Source of the DNA: Fulvimarina pelagi HTCC2506 | Lineage (GTDB): Bacteria > Pseudomonadota > Alphaproteobacteria > Rhizobiales > Rhizobiaceae | DNA length: 64,000 nucleotides | Direction of reading: 5' to 3' | Assembly (NCBI RefSeq): GCF_000153705.1 | Contig: NZ_DS022272.1 | Coordinates: 1,681,839 to 1,745,838, forward strand | Shown here: positions 1 to 8,161 of the stretch, one piece after another | Layout of the letters: every line of letters starts with the position of its first letter | Position numbering within the stretch: the first letter of the stretch is position 1 | Translations under genes and position numbers: made by a program | Notes under the pieces: model-generated | What the model saw: only the letters and a program-made list of their open reading frames with translations | What the model was told of the DNA's origin: nothing | Databases searched by the model: none

Positions 1-1
1 G

Positions 2-943
2 ATCGCGACGACACGCCTCGCGATCGAGGCCCGGCATCATCTCCTGGATATGGCGTCCGACGAGGGCTTTTCGTTCGACGCCGAGACCCGCGGCATCCTC
101 CACATCTACGAGAACCCCTCGGAATTTAACGAAGCTAGGCGCGTCAACGAGCTCCTGAAGCGCGGCGGGCTGGAACGGCGTGCAGTCTCGCCCTCAGAGG
201 TCGCCGCGATCGAGCCGACGATCCACGGCCATTTCGTCGGCGGCTTCTACACCGAAAGCGATTTCACAGGCGACATCCACCTTTACACCCGCAACCTCTC
301 GGACGCCTGTGCCAAGCGCGGCGCTCGTATGGCCTACGAGCATGCGGTCGAAAGCCTGGAAGCGTTGCCAGCAGGCGGTGTCTCCGTGATCGCAACAGGA
401 CCCGACGGCGAAAGCCGGCGCCGGTCGTTCGACGGTGTCGTCGTCTGCTCGGGTGTCGCAAGCCGGCGCTTCGCAGCCCAGCTCGGCGACCGCGTGAACG
501 TCTACCCGGTGAAGGGCTATTCGATCACCGTTCACCTCAACGACGCGGAAAGCCGAGAGAGCGCCCCCTATGTCAGTCTCCTCGACGACCACGCCAAGAT
601 CGTCACCAGCCGCCTCGGCGCGAACCGCTTCCGGCTCGCCGGAACGGCGGAATTCGCCGGCCTCAACAAGGACATCAAGGAGGCCCGCATCCGACCGCTC
701 GTCGATTGGTGCCGCAAGCGCTTCCCCGGCGTCTCTACCGAGGAGGTCACGCCGTGGGCGGGCCTTCGCCCAATGATGCCAAACATGATGCCCCGCGTCG
801 GCGCGGGCCGCCGACCTGGCGTCTTCTACAACACCGGTCACGGGCATCTCGGCTGGACGCTGTCTGCGATCACGGCGGAGATGGTCTCCGGTGAGATCGA
901 GACTGTGGCCCGCTCGCGGAAAGCGTTTCCGGTCGCGGCCTGA
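2..943 (+). CDS. dadA: D-amino acid dehydrogenase, C-terminal part (cut by window start)
   Basis: FAD-dependent oxidoreductase of the DAO/DadA family, which oxidatively deaminates D-amino acids (classically D-alanine) to 2-oxo acids at the inner face of the membrane, feeding electrons to the respiratory chain. The frame is open from base 2, so the N-terminal Rossmann motif and the true start lie outside; about 313 residues of the usual ~416 are visible. The ATG at position 50 is internal, not a start. The C-terminal signature YNTGHGHLGWT and the preceding tryptophan/proline-rich WAGLRPMMP segment are typical of the FAD-contacting end of DadA. A GC-rich hairpin follows the stop. The next gene, a Fae-like protein, is on the same strand 99 bases on. 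Substrate specificity cannot be decided from this fragment. Confidence 0.85.
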   Translation: MATTRLAIEARHHLLDMASDEGFSFDAETRGILHIYENPSEFNEARRVNELLKRGGLERRAVSPSEVAAIEPTIHGHFVGGFYTESDFTGDIHLYTRNLSDACAKRGARMAYEHAVESLEALPAGGVSVIATGPDGESRRRSFDGVVVCSGVASRRFAAQLGDRVNVYPVKGYSITVHLNDAESRESAPYVSLLDDHAKIVTSRLGANRFRLAGTAEFAGLNKDIKEARIRPLVDWCRKRFPGVSTEEVTPWAGLRPMMPNMMPRVGAGRRPGVFYNTGHGHLGWTLSAITAEMVSGEIETVARSRKAFPVAA

Positions 944-968
944 GCCAGGTGCCTTTCCGCAGAAAAAC

Positions 969-993
969 CCGCCGCACGATTGCCGTGCGGCGG
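969..993 (+). terminator. Possible terminator hairpin after dadA
   Basis: A perfect 9-bp inverted repeat (969-977 with 985-993) encloses a 7-base loop. It lies 25 bases past the dadA stop. No T-run follows on the plus strand, so it may be a weak or Rho-assisted terminator, or a processing stem in a dadA-fae transcript. Confidence 0.4.
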
Positions 994-1042
994 TGCGATC
1001 TGGTACCCGCCCCTCGGCACCCAGACATAAAGCGGAGTATCC

Positions 1043-1591
1043 ATGTCCGATCGTATCATCATGCGCACTGGTGAAGCCCTCGTCGCCGGAGGGCCTCCGG
1101 GGACGGCGGCCGAGCCCGAGGTCGTCATCGGCGAACTCGACGGCCCGGTCGGCACGGCGCTCGCCACACTCACCGGCGACCAGGTCGCCGGCCACAGCCG
1201 CGTGTTTGCGCTACTCAACACCGACATCATGGTGCGTCCGGTCACGCTCTGCACCTCGAAGGTGACCGTCGACAATCTGAAATACACCAACATCCTGATG
1301 GGCACGGTGCAGTTCGCCATCGCCAACGGCGTGCTCGACGCCGTTCGCGAGGGCCTCCTACCGAAGGACCGGGTGAACGATCTCGGCATCATCTGCTCGG
1401 TCTGGCTGGCGCCAACGATCGTCGACGTCGACGACCTAGACCACAAGGTTCTCTTCGACATCCACCGCAAGGGCATGACGAATGCCATCCGCAAGGCGAT
1501 GTCGAACGAGCCCTCCATCGACTGGCTTCTCGAAAACCAGGACAAGATCACCCACAAATACTACCAGCAGGGCCTCGACGGGAAAATCTGA
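1043..1591 (+). CDS. Formaldehyde-activating enzyme (Fae) family protein, atypical
   Basis: 182-residue protein of the Fae fold. True Fae condenses formaldehyde with tetrahydromethanopterin in methylotrophs. The family pattern is visible: GEALV near residue 10, a VIGELDGPVGTAL segment near 30-42, a KVTVDN segment near 75-80 and an AVREGLLP segment near 105. In true Fae the motif before the first glycine reads A-H-x-D-L-x-x-G with a catalytic His; here the aligned position is Glu (AAEPEVVIG), and the downstream FGPAQ-type motif is replaced by MGTVQ. The canonical reaction is therefore doubtful. No tetrahydromethanopterin biosynthesis or mtdB/mch gene is in the window. The ATG is preceded by a purine-rich AAGCGGAG. 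It follows dadA on the same strand, so a role in handling an amine or aldehyde product is possible but unproven. Confidence 0.75.
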   Translation: MSDRIIMRTGEALVAGGPPGTAAEPEVVIGELDGPVGTALATLTGDQVAGHSRVFALLNTDIMVRPVTLCTSKVTVDNLKYTNILMGTVQFAIANGVLDAVREGLLPKDRVNDLGIICSVWLAPTIVDVDDLDHKVLFDIHRKGMTNAIRKAMSNEPSIDWLLENQDKITHKYYQQGLDGKI

Positions 1592-1618
1592 TCTTCGTTC
1601 CCTGATCCGAACACGAGA

Positions 1619-1656
1619 ACGCCGCCCGAAGCCAAGCTCCGGGCGGCGTCTTCGTT
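1619..1656. terminator. Terminator between convergent fae-like and yihY genes
   Basis: A perfect 10-bp GC-rich stem (1619-1628 with 1640-1649), 11-base loop, followed by CTTCGTTT on the plus strand. It sits 27 bases past the Fae-like stop and 20 bases past the yihY stop on the other strand, so it may serve both genes. Confidence 0.65.
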
Positions 1657-1675
1657 TCCGCCAGGGGAAAGCCGA

Positions 1676-2641
1676 TCAGTCCCTGTTGCGGAGCGCGGCG
1701 ATCTGGTCGGCGAGTTCGGCCTTCCGGTCTCCGGGCTCGCGTTCCTCGCCGACGGTCGTGTCCTCGGCGGTCTGGTGTTCGAGCTGTGCGTTGAGCTCGG
1801 CGCCCGCGAGGAGGATGATCATCATGATCCACGTCCACATCAGGAAGACGATGATTGAGGCCATCGAGCCGTAGGTGGCGTCGAAGTTCTTCACGTTGGA
1901 CGCATAGAAGCTGAAGGCGATCGAGGCGATCACCCAGCCGAGGATCGTCAGCACCGCGCCCGGCGTCAGCCATTTGAAGGTCGGTGAGCGCCGGTGCGGA
2001 CCGAAGCGGAAGAGGCCGGCGATCCAGGCCATCGCCAGGAGCGCCAGAACCAGAGGTGGTACGACTAAGACGAGGATCGTGACGCCTGCCGGAAGCGGCA
2101 GAAGAGACAGGACCGAGGGAATCACGACGAGCGTGACGATGGCCAGGATCACGAGAACGATACTTGCGACTACAAAGGCCATAGAGATGAGGTTCTGCTT
2201 GATGAAACCGCGCTCGTCCTTCTCTTGGTAGGCGATATTCATCGCCTTGAAGAGCGCCTTCACGCCCTTGGTCGAAGAATAGATCGACAGGAGGATCGAA
2301 ACCGCGAAGGCGATCGATAGGGAGGATTCGGTTTGGCTCGTCAGCCGTTCGAGCTGTGAATGGATGATGCCGAGCGCACCGGCAGGCACGATGCCCTCGA
2401 GGTTCGACAGCTGCGCCTGGATCGTCTGGGGATCGGCGACAAGACCGTAGATCGCCACCAGGGCAGTGATTGCCGGAAAGAGCGCGAGCAGGATGTAGAA
2501 GGTTATCCCGGCCGCAACGAGCGTCACACTGTGCTCGTCGAAGCGATCCTTCACGCGCATTAGTACGTCTTTCCAACCCGCGGCCGGCATCTCGGCGGGT
2601 GACGCGGCGTGGCGGCCTGCGCTCGTCTGCGTACTGCTCAT
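1676..2641 (-). CDS. YihY/virulence factor BrkB family membrane protein
   Basis: 321-residue integral membrane protein of the YihY/BrkB (UPF0761) family, whose biochemical role is not established (once misannotated as ribonuclease BN). About six hydrophobic segments are visible, starting with VTLVAAGITFYILLALFP, the family hallmark, and ending with a YGSMASIIVFLMWTW segment that includes the conserved AELNAQLE motif. A charged cytoplasmic tail follows. The frame is open upstream to a TTG at 2719, but the ATG at 2641 (MSSTQ...) gives a normal length and is preceded by GGGA at suitable spacing. A second YihY paralogue lies at 61542-62402. It ends 84 bases from the convergent Fae-like gene. Confidence 0.85.
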   Translation of the reverse strand: MSSTQTSAGRHAASPAEMPAAGWKDVLMRVKDRFDEHSVTLVAAGITFYILLALFPAITALVAIYGLVADPQTIQAQLSNLEGIVPAGALGIIHSQLERLTSQTESSLSIAFAVSILLSIYSSTKGVKALFKAMNIAYQEKDERGFIKQNLISMAFVVASIVLVILAIVTLVVIPSVLSLLPLPAGVTILVLVVPPLVLALLAMAWIAGLFRFGPHRRSPTFKWLTPGAVLTILGWVIASIAFSFYASNVKNFDATYGSMASIIVFLMWTWIMMIILLAGAELNAQLEHQTAEDTTVGEEREPGDRKAELADQIAALRNRD

Positions 2642-2910
2642 TATTCGATCCCGTATCCTCTCGCGTCCCAAATTTCGCTTTCGCCGCTGCGCGACCTCAA
2701 AATATCCCTGCGAAACCAAGTCGAAGGTGGCGCGGCGGTTCCCGCACCAAGATCGGGTTGGGACCGGATTTCATACAGCCGGCAAATGGAGGCGCAAGGC
2801 GACCAAACCGGTCTGGACGCTGAATGATCGATGAATGAGCGTTTCCAAAAGGGTTCACATCATCCGTGCGATCTTCGAACCATTGAAACGCGGACCAGAG
2901 GACGACACCC

Positions 2911-3279
2911 ATGCTAGCCAGCTTCATCCGCAATGCTTGCCTCGCCGCAGCCGTTTCCCTTGGCGCCATCGGCGCGTCAGCCGCACCCGCGGCCGCCAAT
3001 GGCATCGGCTTCGGTATCACCATCGGAAGCGGGCACGTGCCATCGCACTATCGAAACGGGCGCGGCTATCGTGCCCACCATTCGCGCGGCCATCGGGCTT
3101 ACGGCTGCAGCCCCCATCGAGCCGTCCGAAAGGCGAACCGCATCGGCGTTCACCGCGCCCGAGTAATCCGCGCGGGCCATCGCGGTATCGCTGTCGCCGG
3201 TCGCTTGCGAGGCGACCGTGTGATCGTACGGTTCGGCAATCGGCCTAATTGTCCGGTCCGTCACATCCGTGGCCTCTAA
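2911..3279 (+). CDS. Small basic exported protein, unknown function
   Basis: 122 residues. The first ~30 form a clear Sec signal peptide (hydrophobic core rich in A/V/L, cleavage region APAAANG). The mature part is strongly basic and rich in His, Arg and Gly, with several R-x-H-R motifs and two Cys (CSPH near residue 65, NCPV near 114) that could form a disulphide. I do not recognise a domain; similar small His/Arg-rich periplasmic proteins are common in Hyphomicrobiales. Its stop codon overlaps the stop of the convergent SIMPL gene by four bases (3276-3279). The 269-base stretch before it (2642-2910) shows no gene. Confidence 0.6.
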   Translation: MLASFIRNACLAAAVSLGAIGASAAPAAANGIGFGITIGSGHVPSHYRNGRGYRAHHSRGHRAYGCSPHRAVRKANRIGVHRARVIRAGHRGIAVAGRLRGDRVIVRFGNRPNCPVRHIRGL

Positions 3280-4058
3280 TCCGAATTGCGAATGGAAAAG
3301 ACGATTTCGATCGATGCGGAGCGGATAATCTCGCCAGCTTCGATCGGTACCCCGCCCCCGCCGCTGTCAGCTGCCATGCGCATCTGCATCATTTCTGGCT
3401 GGGGCCCGCGATAGGCCGAGGGCTCAGCGATCGAGACGATCCGGTCGATCGAGACATTGGCAGCCTGGGCATAGAGCTCGGCCTTTTCACGCGCATCCTC
3501 GACGGCGCTTCGCCGCGCCTCTGACAAGAGCTCCTCATCGTCGGCGATCGTGAAGTTGACGTCCCCGCCCTGATTGACGCCGAGTTCGATCGCACGATCG
3601 AGATACGCGCCCACATTCGCGATCTCGCGCACCGTCACCGAAAGCGTGTTGCGCGCTTCGTAACCGACGATCTCATTAGACCGCCCGCGACCCGGCTGCG
3701 TCTCGTCGGCTTCGCCATATTGCGGGAAGATCTGGATGGTCGCCGTCTGGAGATCGCGATCCTCGGCGCCGAGTTCGCGCATTCCGCCGATGACCTCCCG
3801 CATCGCTTCGCTCGTCGCGTCGACCGCCGCCTTCGCGCTCTCGCCCTGGCGGAGCACCGTGAAACCGAGAATGGCTTCGTCGGGCCTGGCGCTCACCTCG
3901 CCGTAGCCGGTAACCGAAATCGTGCCGCGCGCAGGATTCTCGGTGATATTCGCCTGAGCCGTCGCCGGCTGCACGCCACCGATGGCCGGCAGGGCTAGAA
4001 CGCAGGCCACCGCCATCAAGCCGAGCCGGCTTTGCATGACACCGTTGAGTTTCGTCAT
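3276..4058 (-). CDS. SIMPL domain-containing exported protein (DUF541)
   Basis: 260-residue periplasmic or outer-membrane-associated protein of the SIMPL/DUF541 family (relatives of Brucella BP26/Omp28 and E. coli YggE, the latter linked to oxidative stress). A signal peptide covers residues 1-33 (LGLMAVACVLALPAIGG then ATAQA). The mature protein starts with the family motif ISVTGYGEVSARPDEA and carries the typical conserved NTLSVTVREI and EARRSAVEDAREKAELYA segments. The start was chosen by the ribosome-binding site: GAGGAG lies seven bases before the ATG at 4058 but abuts the ATG at 4064; the frame itself is open to 4151. It overlaps the convergent neighbour at the stop codons. Confidence 0.85.
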   Translation of the reverse strand: MTKLNGVMQSRLGLMAVACVLALPAIGGVQPATAQANITENPARGTISVTGYGEVSARPDEAILGFTVLRQGESAKAAVDATSEAMREVIGGMRELGAEDRDLQTATIQIFPQYGEADETQPGRGRSNEIVGYEARNTLSVTVREIANVGAYLDRAIELGVNQGGDVNFTIADDEELLSEARRSAVEDAREKAELYAQAANVSIDRIVSIAEPSAYRGPQPEMMQMRMAADSGGGGVPIEAGEIIRSASIEIVFSIRNSD

Positions 4059-4245
4059 TTCCATTCTCCTCGAACCGCAGTTTACCCGGATGTTCCGGAG
4101 AGGTTCATCGACGGCAGAAGCTGCTTTGGAACCAAGACGTTTTCGCGGCACCGAAAAACGTCACCCACCAGCATGGTGAACGGGTCTCGCCGCGAAGACC
4201 CGAAGACGGATTGCCGTCGCGCACGGTTCGGCCTATTCCAGTCTC

Positions 4246-4773
4246 ATGGTATCAGTGCCGCTTCGATTGTTCGTTCTGAGACACGCCCATTCCTCTTGGG
4301 CTCTGCCTGGTCAGCGGGATCACCAGCGTGCCCTCGACGATCGGGGGCGTCAGGACGCAAAGCGGCTCGCGGAGGCGATCGAAGCTGAAGGCCTTTCCAT
4401 AGACCGCACCCACTGCTCGTCGGCGACCCGCGCGAAGGAAACCCTCGAGATCATCGAACCGGCATTTAAGTCGATCGGCGAGACCGTAATGTCGGACGAT
4501 CTCTACGCCCTCGGGCCGGAGGCCTACGTGTCGGCGATGTGCGCCAACCCGGACGCAAGCACCGTTCTCATCATCGGCCATAACCCGATGATCGAAGACT
4601 TCTGTCTCTCTCTCGTCGCGGAAGACAGCAAGGCCTGGTTCAAGCTGCGCGAGGGGCTGCCCACCTGCGGCTTTGTCGAATTCGCGGTGACGGAAGGCGA
4701 TGACGGGTTCGAGACGCTGAAGAACGGCGGCGGCACCATGCAGCGTATCCTTCTTCCGCGCGAGATGGCCTGA
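4246..4773 (+). CDS. Histidine phosphatase family protein (SixA-like)
   Basis: 175-residue phosphohistidine phosphatase-like protein of the histidine phosphatase superfamily. The catalytic RHG-type motif reads LRHAHSSW at residues 10-17, and the second catalytic histidine is in IIGHNPMIE near residue 112. Size and the short alpha-domain match SixA, which in E. coli dephosphorylates phosphorelay or PTS histidines. The real substrate here is unknown. The stop is followed within 100 bases by ycjX, so the two may be cotranscribed. Confidence 0.8.
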   Translation: MVSVPLRLFVLRHAHSSWALPGQRDHQRALDDRGRQDAKRLAEAIEAEGLSIDRTHCSSATRAKETLEIIEPAFKSIGETVMSDDLYALGPEAYVSAMCANPDASTVLIIGHNPMIEDFCLSLVAEDSKAWFKLREGLPTCGFVEFAVTEGDDGFETLKNGGGTMQRILLPREMA

Positions 4774-4867
4774 CGCCGAAGTGCTGATCGCTGGCTCGTC
4801 GCAGCCAGCGAGGGCTTCACCTATATGCAGCCCCGAACAAAGGCTCCAGCCAGCAGGCCCCCACTTC

Positions 4868-6325
4868 ATGGCATCATTCGCCGACGAGGCACGGATCGCG
4901 TTCGACAACCTCGCCGACAGAACATCCGATTTCTTCCATCCGACAGTCAGGCTCGGTGTGACGGGACTATCTCGGGCCGGCAAAACCGTCTTCATCTCCG
5001 CGCTCGTGCACAATCTCCTGCACGGCGGGCGGTTGCCGCTATTCTCGGTCCATGCGGAGAACCGCATCGGGCGAGCCTATCTGGAAGAACAGCCGGACGA
5101 CGCTGTGCCGCGCTTCCAGTACGAGGATCACATTCGGCGCCTTCTCGATGAGCGGGACTGGCCAAACTCGACGCGTGCGATCTCCGAACTGCGGCTCACT
5201 GTCGAGTTTCAATCCGCGTCCGGCTGGTCGCGCATGTTCTCGAGCGGTAAGCTTTCGATTGATATCGTCGACTATCCCGGTGAGTGGTTGCTCGACTTGC
5301 CGCTGATCGACAAGAGCTTCGCCGATTTTTCTCGCGAGTCGATCGCGCGCGCGCGCCTGCCGGGTCGCCGGGACATTGCCGGCGCATTCCTCGAAATGAT
5401 CGACGCCGTCGATCCGAAGTCGCCAATGGACGATCCCACGGCCCAGCGCCTCAGCCGCGCCTTTTCGGCGTATCTGACGGCGGCCCGCGCCGACAATACG
5501 GCGTTGTCCACACTACCCCCCGGCCGTTTCCTGATGCCGGGCGATCTCGAAGGCTCACCTGCCCTTACCTTCGCACCGCTTTCGGCAGCGAAAGGCGAGC
5601 CATTCCCCAAAGGTTCTCTCGGCGCGATCCTCGAAAAGCGTTACGAGGCGTACAAATCGATCGTGGTAAAACCGTTCTTCCGCGAACACTTCGCCCGGCT
5701 CGATCGACAGATCTTGCTGGTCGACGCGCTGCAGGCGATCAATGCCGGCCCCGAGGCGGTTCGAGATCTCGAGATCGCGCTTTCCGATATCCTCCGATGC
5801 TTCCGGCCGGGCCGATCGAGCTGGCTCGGCTCGCTGCTCAGCCGCCGGATCGACCGCATTCTTGTCGCAGCGACCAAGGCAGACCATCTTCATCGCGAGA
5901 GCCACAGGCGACTGGAGGCGATCGTGCGCCGGCTAGTCGAAGGCGCGGTAAAGCGCGCCGACTTTTCAGGCGCCGACACGCAGGTCATCGCAATGGCTGC
6001 TATCCGTGCGACCCGCGAGGCCCGAATCGAGGACAATGGTGACGACCTGCCCGTCATCGTCGGCGTGCCCCAAGCGGGGGAGACGATCGGCCGCGAGACC
6101 TTCGACGGCAAGACGGAGACCGCCGTCTTCCCCGGCGACCTGCCGAAGGACCCGACCCCGCTCTTCATGGATGCCGACGGCCATGCCAAGCGAGCAGACC
6201 CGATCCGCTTCGTCCGCTTCCGGCCTCCCAAGCTCGAGCGCACCGAAGAAGGCCTGACGCTGTCTCTGCCGCATATTCGGCTCGACCGGGCTCTCGAATT
6301 CCTGCTCGGAGATCGCCTACGATGA
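4868..6325 (+). CDS. ycjX: YcjX family P-loop GTPase-like protein
   Basis: 485-residue predicted nucleotide-binding protein of the YcjX family (DUF463). The Walker A motif GLSRAGKT is near residue 36-43 and a DYPGEWLLDLPL motif, typical of the family's G3 region, is near 135. The ATKADH segment near residue 340 resembles the G4 motif. The family is paired with YcjF, is often stress-induced, and its function is unknown. The frame is open upstream to a GTG at 4781, but the ATG at 4868 (MASFADEAR) matches the family N-terminus. The stop overlaps the ycjF start as ATGA, indicating translational coupling. Confidence 0.88.
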   Translation: MASFADEARIAFDNLADRTSDFFHPTVRLGVTGLSRAGKTVFISALVHNLLHGGRLPLFSVHAENRIGRAYLEEQPDDAVPRFQYEDHIRRLLDERDWPNSTRAISELRLTVEFQSASGWSRMFSSGKLSIDIVDYPGEWLLDLPLIDKSFADFSRESIARARLPGRRDIAGAFLEMIDAVDPKSPMDDPTAQRLSRAFSAYLTAARADNTALSTLPPGRFLMPGDLEGSPALTFAPLSAAKGEPFPKGSLGAILEKRYEAYKSIVVKPFFREHFARLDRQILLVDALQAINAGPEAVRDLEIALSDILRCFRPGRSSWLGSLLSRRIDRILVAATKADHLHRESHRRLEAIVRRLVEGAVKRADFSGADTQVIAMAAIRATREARIEDNGDDLPVIVGVPQAGETIGRETFDGKTETAVFPGDLPKDPTPLFMDADGHAKRADPIRFVRFRPPKLERTEEGLTLSLPHIRLDRALEFLLGDRLR

Positions 6326-7407
6326 GCCGAACCGATCCACCGGGCCGCCGCCCGCAGGCCTTCCGCGCTCCGGGGGACGGCGACGAACCGCAGATGCGTA
6401 CGAAGGAACAGGAACGGTCGGGCCGCATCCCCCGTGCGATCAACCGGATCGAGACGCTGGAATACGAGCCAGACGAGGCCATCGATGACGATCTGCGGGA
6501 GACCTTGCCGCCGGTCGCCACACGGTCGCGCAGGAGTTTCTCCTTCGGCAAGATCGCGCTCTTCGCTTTCGGTGCACTGATCTCCCTCTCTATTGGTTTG
6601 TGGATTGATTCTCTCGTCAGCGATCTCTTCGCCCGCTACGACTGGCTCGGCTGGACCGCATTGGCAGCGGCCGCGATCCTCCTTCTTGCAGTCCTCGGCA
6701 TCGTCGTTCGCGAAATCCTCGGCCTCATGCGTCTGTCGGCAGTCGAGAAGGATCGCCGCGAATCTGAGGCCGCGTTTCACGCCAATTCGCGAGATGCTGC
6801 AGAGCAGGCGGTTGCGCGGTTGTCCTCGATTGTAGCGGCCCGACCGGAAACGCTCTCCGGGCGTACCAAGCTAGCTGATTTGAAAGACGAGGTCGTCGAC
6901 GGCGCCGATCTCATTCGGATCGCCGAGCGGGATATTCTCGGGCCACTCGATGCGCAGGCGATCGCGCTGGTTCTCGCGACCTCGAAGCGCACATCGGTCG
7001 TCACGGCCGTCAGCCCGAAGGCGCTGGTCGATATCGCCTATGTCCTTTTCGAAAGCGTAAAGCTGATCCGCCGCATGTCGGAGCTATACGGTGCGCGTCC
7101 CGGCACGATCGGCCTGATCCGTCTCACACGGAATGTCGTCACCCATCTCGCGGTCACCGGAACGATCGCGATAGGCGACGATATCGTTGGCCAGATGCTG
7201 GGCCATGGCATCGCCGCCAAGCTTTCGGCGCGGCTCGGAGAAGGCATCGTCAACGGCCTTTTGACTGCCCGGATCGGCCTTGCGGCAATGGACCTTTGCC
7301 GGCCGTTTCCCTTCATGACGACCGAGCGTCCGAAGCTTCGGGATGTGCTTGGAGAACTGACCAGCTTTGCCTCCCGGCAACAGTCGAATCGAAACAGAGA
7401 GCACTGA
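6322..7407 (+). CDS. ycjF: YcjF family (UPF0283) inner-membrane protein
   Basis: 361-residue protein of the TIGR01620/UPF0283 family. An N-terminal polar stretch of ~75 residues is followed by two membrane segments (about residues 75-98, KIALFAFGALISLSIGLWI, and 110-135, WTALAAAAILLLAVLGIVV) and a cytoplasmic C-terminal domain containing the conserved ALVDIAYVLFESVKLIRRM stretch and an ARIGLAAMDLCRPFPF motif. It starts inside the ycjX stop (ATGA), so the two proteins are made together. Function is unknown; the family is thought to support the YcjX ATPase/GTPase at the membrane. Confidence 0.88.
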   Translation: MSRTDPPGRRPQAFRAPGDGDEPQMRTKEQERSGRIPRAINRIETLEYEPDEAIDDDLRETLPPVATRSRRSFSFGKIALFAFGALISLSIGLWIDSLVSDLFARYDWLGWTALAAAAILLLAVLGIVVREILGLMRLSAVEKDRRESEAAFHANSRDAAEQAVARLSSIVAARPETLSGRTKLADLKDEVVDGADLIRIAERDILGPLDAQAIALVLATSKRTSVVTAVSPKALVDIAYVLFESVKLIRRMSELYGARPGTIGLIRLTRNVVTHLAVTGTIAIGDDIVGQMLGHGIAAKLSARLGEGIVNGLLTARIGLAAMDLCRPFPFMTTERPKLRDVLGELTSFASRQQSNRNREH

Positions 7408-7442
7408 AACACTTTTGGAATTGTCGCTCCGGCAAGGCTCGG

Positions 7443-7450
7443 TTAACCAT
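7443..7450 (+). promoter_or_regulatory. CtrA-like TTAACCAT site
   Basis: The octamer TTAACCAT, a motif described for CtrA binding in alphaproteobacteria, lies 60 bases before the ATG of the exported protein at 7510. The context GTTAACCATTCA recurs exactly at 46652-46663 before rph. Confidence 0.4.
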
Positions 7451-7509
7451 TCAAGCTGATAGTTGGCGCATCGTATTGAAGCGTTCCAAGCAGCCCGGAA
7501 GGTTAGTCT

Positions 7510-8043
7510 ATGTCGCGCCTGAAGACCCTCGGCCTCGCCACCCTCATCGCCTTCGGAACGCTTGCAACCGGTCCTGCTGCTGCGAGTGGAGACAAGCAGT
7601 TCTTCCGTCAGGTCGTCGGCAAGTGGACGGGTCCGGGTGAGATCGTCGCCGGCAAGTACAAGGGTACGAAATTCAACTGCACATTCGACGGCCTCGAGCA
7701 CACCCAACGCGTTGGCATGGTGCTCGACGGCTCCTGCCGCGTCGGCCTCTTCGCCCAGCCAATGCGGGCGGAAGTGGTTCAGTCGGGTCGCAGCTATCGC
7801 GGCGCCTTCCAGGATGGCGCAAAGGGCAAAGGCCTCGATATCGTCTCCGGCGAAGTGCAGGGCAACAAGATGGTGGTCGGGCTAGACCGCGCCCAGCTGA
7901 AAGGCGCGATGGTCGCCCGTCTCGCCAGCCAGGACCAGATGGCGATCACAGTTTCGGTACGCGTCGCCAACCAGCTGGTGCCGGTCATCGGCATGAACCT
8001 CAAACGCTCCGGCGACGTCCGTCAGTCACAGCTCGGACGCTAG
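7510..8043 (+). CDS. Conserved exported protein, unknown function
   Basis: 177 residues with a signal peptide (residues 1-26, LGLATLIAFGTLATG then AAASG). The mature part begins with FFRQVVGKWTGPGEIVAGKYKGT, then two Cys in a FNCTFDG...DGSCRVG arrangement that could form a disulphide, and a beta-rich C-terminus. The K-W-x-G-x-G-x-[IV] opening resembles lipocalin-like or THAP4/DUF1579-type beta-barrel proteins, but I do not assign a family. A TTAACCAT motif and no strong terminator precede it. It is convergent with mutS, 118 bases apart. Confidence 0.7.
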   Translation: MSRLKTLGLATLIAFGTLATGPAAASGDKQFFRQVVGKWTGPGEIVAGKYKGTKFNCTFDGLEHTQRVGMVLDGSCRVGLFAQPMRAEVVQSGRSYRGAFQDGAKGKGLDIVSGEVQGNKMVVGLDRAQLKGAMVARLASQDQMAITVSVRVANQLVPVIGMNLKRSGDVRQSQLGR

Positions 8044-8161
8044 TCTTCGACTGACGCTGAACTTACTAATCCGTTCACAGTATCGAAGTTTCGAGATCAC
8101 TCGGGCGCTCATCGCGGCGCCTTTGCTGTTTCGGCGTCGGGATGACTGCAACACGAGGGTT

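Noticed and set aside
8104-8121. Small GGCGC/GCGCC stem between the 7510 gene and mutS
   Set aside because: Only 5 bp, followed by just three T; too weak to call a terminator.
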